The notes beneath the pieces were generated by a model, which was not told the origin of the DNA, ran no database searches, and saw only the letters and a list, made by a program, of their open reading frames with translations. Positions 17,942-27,190 of a DNA stretch of 64,000 bases are shown here, piece after piece. The translations under genes and the position numbers were made by a program. The stretch's first letter is position 1, and each line of letters opens with the position of its first letter. The stretch lies in NCBI GenBank assembly GCA_937902735.1, contig CALELS010000017.1:46428-110427 (forward strand), read 5' to 3'. Origin of the DNA: an uncultured Caryophanales bacterium (GTDB lineage Bacteria > Bacillota_I > Bacilli_A > RFN20 > CAG-826).

Positions 17942-18115
17942 ATGCCAAAAACAGTAGTTCGCGAAAACGAATCTTTAGATGAAGCACTTCGTCGTTTTAA
18001 ACGTTCCGTGAATAAATCTGGCGTTCTCCAAGAAGCACGTAAAAGAGAATTCTATCTCAAACCAGGTTTAAAACGTAAACTTAAAAGCGAGATGGCTCGT
18101 CGTAAATCGTATTAA
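17942..18115 (+). CDS. rpsU: Ribosomal protein bS21
   Basis: A 57-residue, strongly basic protein of the small ribosomal subunit. It begins MPKTVVRENESLDEALRRFK, the bS21 pattern, with KSGVLQEARKREFYLKPG in the middle. An excellent AAAGGAG site precedes the ATG, and a short direct repeat of ACTTACGTA lies in its leader (about 17907-17925). A strong terminator follows. Confidence 0.96.
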   Translation: MPKTVVRENESLDEALRRFKRSVNKSGVLQEARKREFYLKPGLKRKLKSEMARRKSY

Positions 18116-18130
18116 GTTCGAGTAAGTTAT

Positions 18131-18162
18131 AAGAGTTAGCTAAAAAAAGTTAACTCTTTTTT
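18131..18162 (+). terminator. Intrinsic terminator after rpsU
   Basis: AAGAGTTA (18131-18138) pairs with TAACTCTT (18151-18158), extended by three further pairs towards an A-rich loop, and ends in a run of six T. Confidence 0.88.
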
Positions 18163-18263
18163 ATTTATAAATAAATAATAAATTAAATTTAAAAAAATTT
18201 TTCACACTTTTTCCCAAAAATCTTCCTATATAAGTAAGTGAGGAGGCAAATTGCGAAAAAATT

Positions 18264-19472
18264 ATGAAGTATGTCACATACCAGGCTAACGATCATGACT
18301 GTGGGTTCGTCGCCCTTAAAATGCTCTTAGCGACTCTTTCTAAAAACAAGTCATATCTTTATCTTCCTAAGGATGGAAAGATTAGAAATTTCTCTTTTAC
18401 TGATTTAATTAAAATTGGTAAAGAACATGGATTAGTCTTAAAAGCTTATGAAGATGAAGATAAAGATGTCGGTTTTGTTACAAAAAGTCCTGCCTTGCTA
18501 TTACTAAACGATAATAAGACGTACAACAATCATTTAGTAATGGTTTGGAAACTACGACGTGGAAAAGTTTATTTTAACGATCCTAGTGTAGGGGAAGTTG
18601 TAATGAAAGAGGAAGAGTTTCTAGATTTGTTCACTGGTAAGTACTTACAGGTCGATTCTTGTCAGATTGAACCTTATCAAGCGAAGGAATTTAAAGTAAC
18701 CCGATACACTCAAACCATACCCATTCTACTAATTAACATTCTTTCCATAGTGTTTCTTCTTACTGGTCTATTCTTCGTTAAAAAAGACGAGTATGTGTTC
18801 ATCCCGCTTATTTTTCTCGCTCTCTTTTCAATAAGTGAATTAGTCGAAAATTGGTATTACATCAATTTGCTTAAGCAATTTGATATAGCCTACTTAGAAG
18901 ACTACATGCATTTCTCCAAAGACCGTGTAAATGACTATAAGGAATATTCAAAGTTTAAACTTCTCTCTTTCTCGAAATCCCGAAACATCTACACCTCTAT
19001 AACTATCTCGGTCTCAATCCTCATAGTTCTTATAATTAACGACACGGTCAACGTATTTCCAATCCTATTACTAATGACTCTTGCATGTATTGATTTTCTA
19101 ATCACTCGAAAAACATTTAATAAAGAGAGAATCTCCCAAGAAGAGAATTCTATTATGTTTCGTACTAAAGCGGATGATTTATCGCAAAACCTCCTCGCCT
19201 TTAATGAAAGAACTAACAAGATTGCATTTAATCTATCGTTCAAAAAGTGCCTAATCACATTTCTAACTTTGTTTATGGCGTTCTTGATGATGATTATAAA
19301 TCATCTTGTATCATCAAATTATATAATCTTCAATTTTGCTGCTTATTATTTCCTATACGAACAATTTGGAAGAATATTAGATTATGAACCTCAACGACTT
19401 GAATATCTTAAAGCTAAGGAAAGATTTGTCGAAGTAATCGCTCTTTCTAAAGGAAAACAGAATGTGTTATAA
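18264..19472 (+). CDS. Peptidase C39 domain fused to a membrane domain, no ATPase
   Basis: 402 residues. The N-terminus is a C39 cysteine peptidase like that of bacteriocin/competence-peptide exporters: Gln7, Cys13 in NDHDCGFVALKML, His90 in NNHLVMVW and Asp106 in FNDPSVG complete the active site. Residues about 150-370 hold roughly four to five membrane helices resembling the transporter's membrane half, but the protein ends near residue 402, without Walker A, signature or Walker B. No ATPase gene or double-glycine peptide gene is adjacent. Its place before ybeY is often filled by phoH in Bacilli. The GGAGG site lies 17 bases before the ATG, unusually far. Role unknown; a membrane-anchored protease is possible. 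Confidence 0.75.
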   Translation: MKYVTYQANDHDCGFVALKMLLATLSKNKSYLYLPKDGKIRNFSFTDLIKIGKEHGLVLKAYEDEDKDVGFVTKSPALLLLNDNKTYNNHLVMVWKLRRGKVYFNDPSVGEVVMKEEEFLDLFTGKYLQVDSCQIEPYQAKEFKVTRYTQTIPILLINILSIVFLLTGLFFVKKDEYVFIPLIFLALFSISELVENWYYINLLKQFDIAYLEDYMHFSKDRVNDYKEYSKFKLLSFSKSRNIYTSITISVSILIVLIINDTVNVFPILLLMTLACIDFLITRKTFNKERISQEENSIMFRTKADDLSQNLLAFNERTNKIAFNLSFKKCLITFLTLFMAFLMMIINHLVSSNYIIFNFAAYYFLYEQFGRILDYEPQRLEYLKAKERFVEVIALSKGKQNVL

Positions 19473-19491
19473 TTTTTCTCCAAGACAAATT

Positions 19492-19944
19492 ATGGAACTA
19501 GATTTTGTAAATAATGGTCCTAAACAATACGATGAGTATGAAGAGGTTTTTAATTTGCTAATGGAAAAGACATTTTCTCATCTAAAGGTGAAAGGCAATT
19601 ATTTAGTTGATGTCACAATACTGAACAACGAACAAATCCATAAAATCAACAAGGAATACCGTAATGTCGATCGTCCAACAGATGTAATAAGCTTTGCTTT
19701 CCTTGATGACAAGAAAGAGATTATAAATGGTATCGTTCCTAGAAGTCTTGGTCAGATCATCATTTCTTATGAAAAAGCCATCTCTCAAGCAGAGGAATAT
19801 GGTCATTCTCTTAATAGAGAAATGTCCTTTTTATTCGTTCATGGATTACTTCATTTGCTTGGCTATGACCATATGAAAGAAGAAGATGAGAAAGTCATGT
19901 TTAGAATTCAAGATGAAATCTTAGGAGGAAGATTCAATGGATAA
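19492..19944 (+). CDS. ybeY: Endoribonuclease YbeY
   Basis: YbeY is a metal-dependent RNase of 16S rRNA maturation and ribosome quality control. It carries the zinc motif HGLLHLLGYDH and the family run RPTDVISFAF. I start at MELDFVNNG, which aligns with the usual N-terminus (150 residues). An in-frame ATG ten codons upstream (19462) has an AAAGGA site but overlaps the C39 gene by 11 bases; it remains possible. The 3' end overlaps cdd by 8 bases. Confidence 0.93.
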   Translation: MELDFVNNGPKQYDEYEEVFNLLMEKTFSHLKVKGNYLVDVTILNNEQIHKINKEYRNVDRPTDVISFAFLDDKKEIINGIVPRSLGQIIISYEKAISQAEEYGHSLNREMSFLFVHGLLHLLGYDHMKEEDEKVMFRIQDEILGGRFNG

Positions 19945-20338
19945 CAAAGAATTAATCGCTTTAGCAAAAGAGGCACGTGAACTTTCATATTCACCTTATT
20001 CACATTTTAAAGTTGGTGCTGCTCTTTTAACAAAAGATGGCAAAGTTTATAAAGGTGCCAATATTGAAAATAGTGCCTATCCACTTTGTATGTGCGCTGA
20101 AAGAAATGCTATTTATCACGCATTGATGGAAGGTGAAAAGAAAGAAAATTTTGTTGCCTTGGCGTTAATTGCTGATTCACCAGAACCATGCTCACCTTGT
20201 GGTGCTTGCCGCCAAGTTATGAGCGAACTTCTTCCAGTTTCAGCTAAAATTATCATGGCGAACATGAAAGGTGATGTTCAAGAAACTAACGTAGTTGAAT
20301 TATTACCATTCGCTTTTAGCGAGGATGCTCTTAAATAA
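19937..20338 (+). CDS. cdd: Cytidine deaminase
   Basis: Cdd deaminates cytidine and deoxycytidine to uridine forms in pyrimidine salvage. The 133 residues show the zinc site Cys53-Ala-Glu55 (CAERNA) and Cys88/Cys91 (PCGACRQ), the small homotetrameric type. A GGAGG site lies inside ybeY, which it overlaps by 8 bases. The order ybeY-cdd-era is standard in Firmicutes (dgkA, usually between, is absent here). Confidence 0.96.
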   Translation: MDNKELIALAKEARELSYSPYSHFKVGAALLTKDGKVYKGANIENSAYPLCMCAERNAIYHALMEGEKKENFVALALIADSPEPCSPCGACRQVMSELLPVSAKIIMANMKGDVQETNVVELLPFAFSEDALK

Positions 20339-20341
20339 GTA

Positions 20342-21220
20342 ATGAAAACAGGTTTCGTTGCAATAGTTGGTAGAAGCAATGTTGGTAAATCAACAATTTT
20401 AAATGCTATTTTAGAAAGAAAAGTTTCCATTGTTGCAGACAAACCTCAAACCACTCGCAATGTCATCAAAGGAATTTATGACGATGACGAATATCAAATT
20501 GTATTTGTAGATACTCCTGGAATTCATAAAGCCTATCATGAATTAGGCAATAGAATGAATAAAGAAGCTTTCGCTTCAACGAAAGGAGTGGAAGCAATTG
20601 TACTAGTAGTTGATGCCTCTAAACATTTTGATGCTGGTGATCAATACATCAGTGAAACAATATCGACTAAAGATACAAAAATATTTGTAGTAATCAATAA
20701 AATTGATTTAGTTCGACTTCCTGAAGCTCAAACCCTCAAAAAAAAATATCAACAAATATATAAAGATGCGACCATTATTGAAATGTCTGCAAAAGATAAT
20801 TTTAATATCGACACTTTATTAAGTGAGATTAAAAAAATTATTCCAGAAGGACCCCTATATTTCCCAAAAGACACTGTTACGGATAAGGATGCTTCATTTT
20901 TAATATCAGAAATTATCCGTGAAAAAGCTCTCAATATTTTGAAAGATGAAGTACCACATAACCTTGCTGTTCGAGTTGATGAAATTAAATCTAAGAAAGA
21001 TGCTAATTATATTAGAGCAACTATTATTGTTGAACGTGACTCGCATAAGGGAATTGTCATTGGCAAAGGTGGAAAACGTCTTAAAGCTATTGGTATGAGA
21101 GCTAGAAAAGATATTGAAGAATATTATTCTAAGTCAATTTTCCTAGAATTATTTGTTTCAGTGAAGGAAGATTGGCTTAATAATCCAAGGCTTCTAAAAG
21201 AACTCGGATACAATAAATGA
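20342..21220 (+). CDS. era: GTPase Era, 30S ribosome assembly factor
   Basis: Era binds the 3' end of 16S rRNA during 30S assembly. The 292 residues have G1 (GRSNVGKST, about 10-18), DTPGIH (G3), NKIDL (G4) and a C-terminal KH domain with IVIGKGGKRLKAIG. It starts three bases after the cdd stop and overlaps recO by four (ATGA). Being beside ybeY and rpoD-dnaG is typical. Confidence 0.97.
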   Translation: MKTGFVAIVGRSNVGKSTILNAILERKVSIVADKPQTTRNVIKGIYDDDEYQIVFVDTPGIHKAYHELGNRMNKEAFASTKGVEAIVLVVDASKHFDAGDQYISETISTKDTKIFVVINKIDLVRLPEAQTLKKKYQQIYKDATIIEMSAKDNFNIDTLLSEIKKIIPEGPLYFPKDTVTDKDASFLISEIIREKALNILKDEVPHNLAVRVDEIKSKKDANYIRATIIVERDSHKGIVIGKGGKRLKAIGMRARKDIEEYYSKSIFLELFVSVKEDWLNNPRLLKELGYNK

Positions 21221-21942
21221 AAGAAATAACAGGAATCGTTATTCGAAATACTCAGTTTCGAGATAGTGACGCAATGGTCACTGTTTTATCTAATGAAAAG
21301 ATTTACTCTTTCTTAGCTAGAGGAGTGCTCAAAATAAAGTCAAAAAACGCCTCCAGCGTGAACCTATATAACAAATCAAAATTTACTCTAACCAAGAACA
21401 AAGATGGGTTTTCTTTAAGAACTGGAGAAGTAATTAATTCATACAAAACAAGTCGAAAAAACCTAGAGACTCTTTCTGTGCTAGATTTTTTAGGCGAAGT
21501 AACTAATAAGTTAATTATTTCTGAAGATGCTGAGCAAGCATATTTATGGTTAGATGCATTACTTGATGCTTTGGATGATGGGCATGATCCATTAACCATC
21601 GCTTTAATCTATCTTTGTAACGTTTTGAAGATAAACGGCAGTGGAATTAATGTGAATGAATGCGTTATTTGCCACAAAAAAGAGGCAATAGTGGGGCTAA
21701 ACTTCTCTCTTGGGGGATTTATTTGTCGAAACTGTGCTTCGAGTGGTAATGAGCCTAAAATCGATCCCGAGAAATTAAAGATGATTCGTTTTCTGTTTAA
21801 AGTTGATATTTCACATATAACGTACGCTATCGTTGGTTTTAAATACGGACAAGAATTCTTGAAAGAATTAGGTGAATATGTCAATAATCAGTTCGACGTT
21901 ACTCTGAAGTCTATCCAAATATTGGATAAAACATTGAAATAA
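21217..21942 (+). CDS. recO: DNA repair protein RecO
   Basis: RecO anneals DNA and loads RecA with RecF/RecR. The 241 residues start with the OB fold (ITGIVIRNTQFRDSDAMVTVLS) and have the zinc cysteines CVICHKKE and CRNC (about 147-175). It overlaps era by four bases. The era-recO-glyQS order matches Firmicutes. Confidence 0.92.
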   Translation: MKEITGIVIRNTQFRDSDAMVTVLSNEKIYSFLARGVLKIKSKNASSVNLYNKSKFTLTKNKDGFSLRTGEVINSYKTSRKNLETLSVLDFLGEVTNKLIISEDAEQAYLWLDALLDALDDGHDPLTIALIYLCNVLKINGSGINVNECVICHKKEAIVGLNFSLGGFICRNCASSGNEPKIDPEKLKMIRFLFKVDISHITYAIVGFKYGQEFLKELGEYVNNQFDVTLKSIQILDKTLK

Positions 21943-21965
21943 TAGAAAAATACACTTATAATAGG

Positions 21966-21994
21966 TTGACACTATACGTCTCTGAACGCATAAT
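21966..21994 (+). promoter_or_regulatory. Promoter of glyS
   Basis: A perfect TTGACA (21966-21971), a 17-base spacer and CATAAT (21989-21994), 34 bases before the glyS start. Confidence 0.8.
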
Positions 21995-22027
21995 TTAAGC
22001 CATATTTTTAATATAGAGGTTATAAAA

Positions 22028-23398
22028 ATGGAAAAGAAATTCGATAAGATTGTCACGCATTTAATCACGAGCGGGTTCGTGTTTCAAGATAGTGAGATTT
22101 ACGGTGGGTTATCAAACTCTTGGGACTTTGGTCCACTTGGTGTTGAACTTAAAAATAATATTAAAAAATTGTGGTGGGACAAGTTTGTTAGACAATCTCC
22201 AACTAATGTTGGTGTTGACGCCGCTATCTTAATGAACCCAGGTGTTTGGAAAGCGACTGGACACGTTGCCACATTTAATGATCCACTTATTGATTGCAAA
22301 GAATGCCATGCTCGTCATCGTGCCGATAATTTGATTGAAGAAGCTTATCCTGATGTCGATGTTCACGCAATGACAAATGATGATTTGATGAAATTTATAC
22401 GTGATAACAAAGTTAAATGTCCTGTTTGTGGTAAGTCTAATTTCACTGATATTCGTCAATTTAATATGATGTTTAAAACTCATATCGGTGTAACCGAAGA
22501 CAGTAGTGCTCTTGTTTATTTAAGACCAGAAACTGCTCAAGGTATGTTCGTTAACTTTAAGAATGTCCAACGTTCAAGTCGTAAGAAAATTCCTTTTGGA
22601 ATTTGTAATATTGGTAAATCATTCCGTAATGAGATTACTCCAGGAAACTTTATCTTCCGTGTACGTGAATTCGAACAAATGGAAATGGAATTCTTCTGCA
22701 AGCCAGGTAGTGATTTAGAATGGTTTTCCTATTGGAAAGATTATTCTCTTAAGTTCATTGAGTCTTTAGGAATTAAAGAAGAGAATCTCCGTTATCGTGA
22801 CCATGAACCAGAAGAACTTGCTTTTTATAGTAAAGCAACTTGTGATGTTGAATATCTTTATCCATTTGGCTGGGGAGAAATTCTTGGCGTTGCAGATAGA
22901 ACTGATTATGACTTAAAACGTCATATGGATGCCAGTGGTGAATCACTCGAATACCTCGATCCAGAAACAAATGAAAAATACGTTCCATATTGTATTGAAC
23001 CATCCATGGGTGTTGAACGCATCTTCTTAATGGTTGCATGCGAAGCATATGATGAAGAACAACTCGAAAAAGAGACTAGAATTGTTATGCATTTCAAGCC
23101 TCAACTCGCTCCATATTTAGCAGCTGTGCTTCCTTTAAGTAAAGAGCTAAGAGATAAAGCCAAAGAAGTGTTAAACACACTTAATAAGTATTTTTCTGTT
23201 ACATACGATGAGACTGCATCAATTGGCAAACGTTATCGTCGACAGGATGCTATTGGAACACCATATTGTATTACTGTTGATTTCGATACTGTTGAAAAAG
23301 ATAATGCTGTCACAATTCGTGACCGCGACACGATGGAACAAGTTAGAATCAAAATTGAGGATGTGAAATCTTATCTTTTAGATAAATTATATAATTAG
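22028..23398 (+). CDS. glyS: Glycyl-tRNA synthetase, single-chain class IIa type
   Basis: Charges tRNA-Gly. The 456 residues begin with FDKIVTHLITSGFVFQDSEIYGGLSNSWDFGPLGVELKNN, the hallmark of the dimeric, eukaryote-like enzyme (often called GlyQS), not the tetrameric alpha2-beta2 form. Motif 2 is seen in FRNEITPGNFIFRVREFEQMEMEFFC and motif 3 in PSMGVERI; a four-cysteine zinc knuckle (CKEC...CPVC) is inserted. No T-box leader is visible; it has its own promoter and a GAGG site. Confidence 0.97.
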   Translation: MEKKFDKIVTHLITSGFVFQDSEIYGGLSNSWDFGPLGVELKNNIKKLWWDKFVRQSPTNVGVDAAILMNPGVWKATGHVATFNDPLIDCKECHARHRADNLIEEAYPDVDVHAMTNDDLMKFIRDNKVKCPVCGKSNFTDIRQFNMMFKTHIGVTEDSSALVYLRPETAQGMFVNFKNVQRSSRKKIPFGICNIGKSFRNEITPGNFIFRVREFEQMEMEFFCKPGSDLEWFSYWKDYSLKFIESLGIKEENLRYRDHEPEELAFYSKATCDVEYLYPFGWGEILGVADRTDYDLKRHMDASGESLEYLDPETNEKYVPYCIEPSMGVERIFLMVACEAYDEEQLEKETRIVMHFKPQLAPYLAAVLPLSKELRDKAKEVLNTLNKYFSVTYDETASIGKRYRRQDAIGTPYCITVDFDTVEKDNAVTIRDRDTMEQVRIKIEDVKSYLLDKLYN

Positions 23399-23403
23399 TT
23401 AGA

Positions 23404-23414
23404 AATTAGTAGTT
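23404..23414. repeat. 11-base AATTAGTAGTT repeat, glyS-dnaG gap
   Basis: AATTAGTAGTT just after glyS; TTATAGT follows, which may act as a -10 box for dnaG. Confidence 0.6.
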
Positions 23415-23439
23415 TTATAGTATTTAGAAAGGAGTTATT

Positions 23440-25245
23440 GTGGCGTTAGATAAAGACCTAATCGAAGAGATAAAAAGTCGTGCTGATATAGTCGATATTA
23501 TTTCTTCATATATCTCCGTAACAAAAAAAGGCAGAAACTATTTCGCAGTCTGTCCTTTTCATGATGACCACAATCCTTCCTTATCAATTAACAAAGACAA
23601 AAACATTTTTAAATGTTTCGTTTGTGGAACAAGTGGTGATGTATTTAGTTTTGTGTCAAAATACGAAAAAATTTCGTATGTTGATGCCGTAAAACGTGTC
23701 GCCGAATTAATCAATTTTGATGACTCTCGTTTGCATGAATCTTTTAGATTAGATAAACCAGTAGATGAAAATCTACAAACACTTTATCGCTGCGCATCTG
23801 AACTTCAGAAATTCTATTCTTATTCGTTACTCACTGATGAGGGTGCAATTGCTCGTAAATATCTAAAAGATAGAGATATCAGTGAAGAACAAATCGAAAA
23901 ATTTAAAATTGGTTATTGTCCAAAAGATGGATCATCCTCCATTGAATACTTAAAACGTAAAGGATTTTCTTTAAAGAATATCGAAGATATTGGTATTTCA
24001 ATTGTAAAAACAAACGGAATGAATGATAACAATGCTGGTAGATTAATTTTCCCAATTGTTAATTCAAACGATCAAGTTGTCGGCTTCTCAGCTCGTCGAT
24101 TAAACAACAATTCTGATGAAGCAAAATATGTAAACTCGCCAGAAACAAAGATTTTTTCCAAAGGAAATGTCTTATACAACATGCATAATGCAAAACAAAC
24201 GCTTAAACGTGATGGATATTTATATGTTGTAGAAGGTTTTATGGATGTTTTTGCACTTGATGCAATCGGAATTCCTTCAGTTGTTGGTCTTATGGGAACA
24301 GCAATGACAAAAAGTAACGTTGAACAACTAAGAAGATGCAATGTTGAAATTAGACTTTGTCTAGATAATGATAATGCTGGTCAAATTGCAATGATGGCAA
24401 TTATGAAAATGTTCGATTCGGCGAAAGTTAGTTATCGATTGGTTTCTAAACCAGAAGAAAAGATGAAGGATTCTGATGAAATTCTAAAGAAAGAAGGACC
24501 TGAGGCCCTTAAAGTTTACGTTAACACTTTAGTCGATCCATTCTATTTTGCTCTAAATTTCTACACTCATATATCTCCGCTCAACACTAGTGAAGATAAA
24601 AAGAAAGTAATTAAACACTTTGCGCCAATGATTGCTAATCTAACTACTAAGATTGAGCAAAATGACTACATTTATAAACTTGCAAGCGCAACTGGATTTG
24701 ATGCTAATGCTATCCGCGATTTTATCGCTGACTATAAAAAGCACCCAAGTTCTAATTCTGATGAAAGAATCGATTTTAGTGGATTCCCAACACTTCAGAC
24801 AAATAGAGTAAAACGCGAAGTCTTAAGACTTAATAAAGCCGAAAGAACTGTTTTACTTGAAATGCTTGAATCAAAAGATGCTGTAAGATATTACGAAAAC
24901 AATATTAAATACTTCTATAATGAAGTATATCGAACAATTGCTAATTTTATTATTGAATATAGCAATTCTCACGATGTTATCGACACTAGCAACATTATAG
25001 GATTGATTGAAACTAGTGAAATAAATAATAAAGAAGAGGTAGTCAATGAGGTGACGTCTATCTCTTTTGATAAAGCTCCTCCTTATTCAAAGGAGCTCAT
25101 GGATGATTGCTCTGAAATCATAAATGTTGAACGAAACAAAATTTATGAAAGAAACAGAACAGCAAAAGCTCTCGAAGGTAAAAGCGATGAGGAGAAAGCG
25201 CGAATCCTAAGAGACTATCTAAATAGGACTAATCCAAAAACCTAA
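23440..25245 (+). CDS. dnaG: DNA primase
   Basis: DnaG makes RNA primers at the replication fork. The gene begins with GTG behind AAAGGAG. The 601 residues show a CHC2 zinc finger (CPFHDDHNPS...CFVCG, about 38-65), the TOPRIM motifs VVEGFMDV and LCLDNDNAG, and a helicase-binding C-terminal domain. It precedes rpoD, forming the dnaG-rpoD part of the macromolecular synthesis operon. An AATTAGTAGTT repeat lies in its short leader. Confidence 0.97.
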   Translation: MALDKDLIEEIKSRADIVDIISSYISVTKKGRNYFAVCPFHDDHNPSLSINKDKNIFKCFVCGTSGDVFSFVSKYEKISYVDAVKRVAELINFDDSRLHESFRLDKPVDENLQTLYRCASELQKFYSYSLLTDEGAIARKYLKDRDISEEQIEKFKIGYCPKDGSSSIEYLKRKGFSLKNIEDIGISIVKTNGMNDNNAGRLIFPIVNSNDQVVGFSARRLNNNSDEAKYVNSPETKIFSKGNVLYNMHNAKQTLKRDGYLYVVEGFMDVFALDAIGIPSVVGLMGTAMTKSNVEQLRRCNVEIRLCLDNDNAGQIAMMAIMKMFDSAKVSYRLVSKPEEKMKDSDEILKKEGPEALKVYVNTLVDPFYFALNFYTHISPLNTSEDKKKVIKHFAPMIANLTTKIEQNDYIYKLASATGFDANAIRDFIADYKKHPSSNSDERIDFSGFPTLQTNRVKREVLRLNKAERTVLLEMLESKDAVRYYENNIKYFYNEVYRTIANFIIEYSNSHDVIDTSNIIGLIETSEINNKEEVVNEVTSISFDKAPPYSKELMDDCSEIINVERNKIYERNRTAKALEGKSDEEKARILRDYLNRTNPKT

Positions 25246-25277
25246 AAATAGAACGAGAAAGAAAGAAGGTAAGGAAA

Positions 25278-26564
25278 ATGGCTGAGAAAAAACAAAAAGC
25301 CCCTAAAAAAGGCGCAAAAGAGGTTAAAAAAGTAAAACCAACAAAGGTTAGTAAAGCAAAAGCTAACCCTGTCGATGAAGAAGACGACATCGAAACAGTT
25401 GAATCTATCAAAAAGAAATTGATCAAGCGCGCCAAAGAAGAAGGCGAAATCGAACAAGCAGAAATTGCTGAAGCTTTTGAACGCTATGATTTAACTGATG
25501 AAGATGTTGAAAACATGATCGAAGAATTCCGCAAAAAAGGAATTAATGTTATCTCTGATAAAGATGAAGATGAGATTTCAGATATCGAATTCGATGAAGG
25601 AAATCTTGATGCTGACGATTTACTTAGTGATGACTTCCTTGATGATGACGTCCAAATCGACGAAGATGATGTTCCAAGCGAACAAGATCTTAATGATCTT
25701 TCAAAATTCTCTACTGGCGATGTTAAAGTCAATGACTCAGTTAAGATTTACCTTCGTGATATTGGTAAAGTGCCATTACTTACACCTGATGAGGAAGTTG
25801 AAATTGCAAAAAGAATCGCTGAAGGCGATGAAGAAGCTAGAGATCGTTTAATCGCCGCAAACTTAAGACTTGTTATTGCAATTGCAAAACGTTATGGTGG
25901 TCGTGGCATGCCTTTCCTTGATTTAATCCAAGAAGGAAACGCAGGTTTAATTAAAGCCGTTGAAAAATTTGATTACACTAAAGGATATAAGTTTTCAACT
26001 TATGCCACTTGGTGGATTCGTCAAGCTATTACTCGTGCAATTGCTGACCAAGCTCGTACAATCCGTATTCCTGTACATATGGTTGAGACGATTAATAAAA
26101 TTACACGTGCTCAACGTCAACTCGTTCAAGAACTTGGACGCGAACCAACTGCCGAAGAAATTAGCGCTCAACTAAATGGGCTTTTATCACCAGAAAGAAT
26201 TAGAGAGATTCAACGTCTTAACCAAGAACCAGTTTCGTTAGAAACTCCTATTGGTGAAGAAGATGATTCACATCTTGGTGATTTTATCGAAGATAAAGAA
26301 GTTCTTTCACCAAATGAATATACAACCAAACAATTACTTCACGATGAATTATACAAAGTTATGGAAGAATTAACTGACCGTGAAGAAAGAGTATTAAGAC
26401 TTCGTTATGGGCTTGATGATAATCATCCACGTACATTAGAAGAAGTTGGTAAAGAATTTGGTGTTACAAGGGAACGTATTCGTCAAATTGAAGCTAAAGC
26501 TCTTCGTAAACTTGCTCACCCAACAAGAGCAAAACGTCTTGGAGATTACAAATTCAACAGATGA
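25278..26564 (+). CDS. rpoD: Primary sigma factor SigA (RpoD)
   Basis: The housekeeping sigma subunit, 428 residues. A Lys/Ala-rich N-terminal tail and region 1.1 with a very acidic stretch (about 95-140) precede region 2 (DLIQEGNAGLIKAVEKFDYTKG, YKFSTYATWWIRQAI), region 3, and region 4 with VTRERIRQIEAKALRKL. The first about 40 residues are unusually basic. It fits the TTGACA/TATAAT promoters seen throughout the window. The stop overlaps trmK by four bases. Confidence 0.98.
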   Translation: MAEKKQKAPKKGAKEVKKVKPTKVSKAKANPVDEEDDIETVESIKKKLIKRAKEEGEIEQAEIAEAFERYDLTDEDVENMIEEFRKKGINVISDKDEDEISDIEFDEGNLDADDLLSDDFLDDDVQIDEDDVPSEQDLNDLSKFSTGDVKVNDSVKIYLRDIGKVPLLTPDEEVEIAKRIAEGDEEARDRLIAANLRLVIAIAKRYGGRGMPFLDLIQEGNAGLIKAVEKFDYTKGYKFSTYATWWIRQAITRAIADQARTIRIPVHMVETINKITRAQRQLVQELGREPTAEEISAQLNGLLSPERIREIQRLNQEPVSLETPIGEEDDSHLGDFIEDKEVLSPNEYTTKQLLHDELYKVMEELTDREERVLRLRYGLDDNHPRTLEEVGKEFGVTRERIRQIEAKALRKLAHPTRAKRLGDYKFNR

Positions 26565-27190
26565 TTTCCAAAAGGCTTTCTACCATTGCTTCCTTGTTAA
26601 AAGGAAGAAGAATAATTGATGTCGGCGCTGATCATGGTGATTTTGAACAATATGTAGTTAATCATAATCTCGCTGATAAAGTTGTTGCTGTTGAAAACAA
26701 AGAAGGTCCATATTTTCGACTTACGAAAGCTGTTAATAAATTAGATAAGGTTAAACCAATTTTGTCTGATGGATTAGCCATGTTAAGTGAAGATATTGAA
26801 GTCATTGTTTTAGCAGGAATGGGTGGAAACCTTATCGTAAATATCCTTAAAAAGGATTTTGATAAAACAAAAAACGTTAAACAAGTATTAGTAGATGCTC
26901 ACAGAGATAGTCCTAAAGTTAGAAAATTTCTTCTAGAAAATGGCTTCAAAATTGAAAAAGAAATCATTGTTCACGAAAAGAAAAAACATTATTTCATTAT
27001 CTCCTTTGTTAGAGGTAATCAAAAACTAAAAGAAAGCGAATTGTTATTTGGATATAAAACAAATAAAGATCCACTTTGGGCAAATTATTATAAGATGACA
27101 TATCGACTTTATTCGAGACTATATGCCTTAAACAATTCTGATAGCACACTTAATTTACTAAGGAGATTAGAAGAACATGAACACGATTAA
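26561..27190 (+). CDS. trmK: tRNA (adenine22-N1)-methyltransferase
   Basis: TrmK methylates A22 in tRNA. The 209 residues show a Rossmann SAM site IIDVGADHGDFEQYVV (about 18-33) and VLAGMGGNLIV, the typical NPPY-less pattern of TrmK, followed by a helical tail. The order rpoD-trmK-nif3 is conserved in Firmicutes. It overlaps rpoD (ATGA) and overlaps nif3 by 14 bases. Confidence 0.93.
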   Translation: MISKRLSTIASLLKGRRIIDVGADHGDFEQYVVNHNLADKVVAVENKEGPYFRLTKAVNKLDKVKPILSDGLAMLSEDIEVIVLAGMGGNLIVNILKKDFDKTKNVKQVLVDAHRDSPKVRKFLLENGFKIEKEIIVHEKKKHYFIISFVRGNQKLKESELLFGYKTNKDPLWANYYKMTYRLYSRLYALNNSDSTLNLLRRLEEHEHD

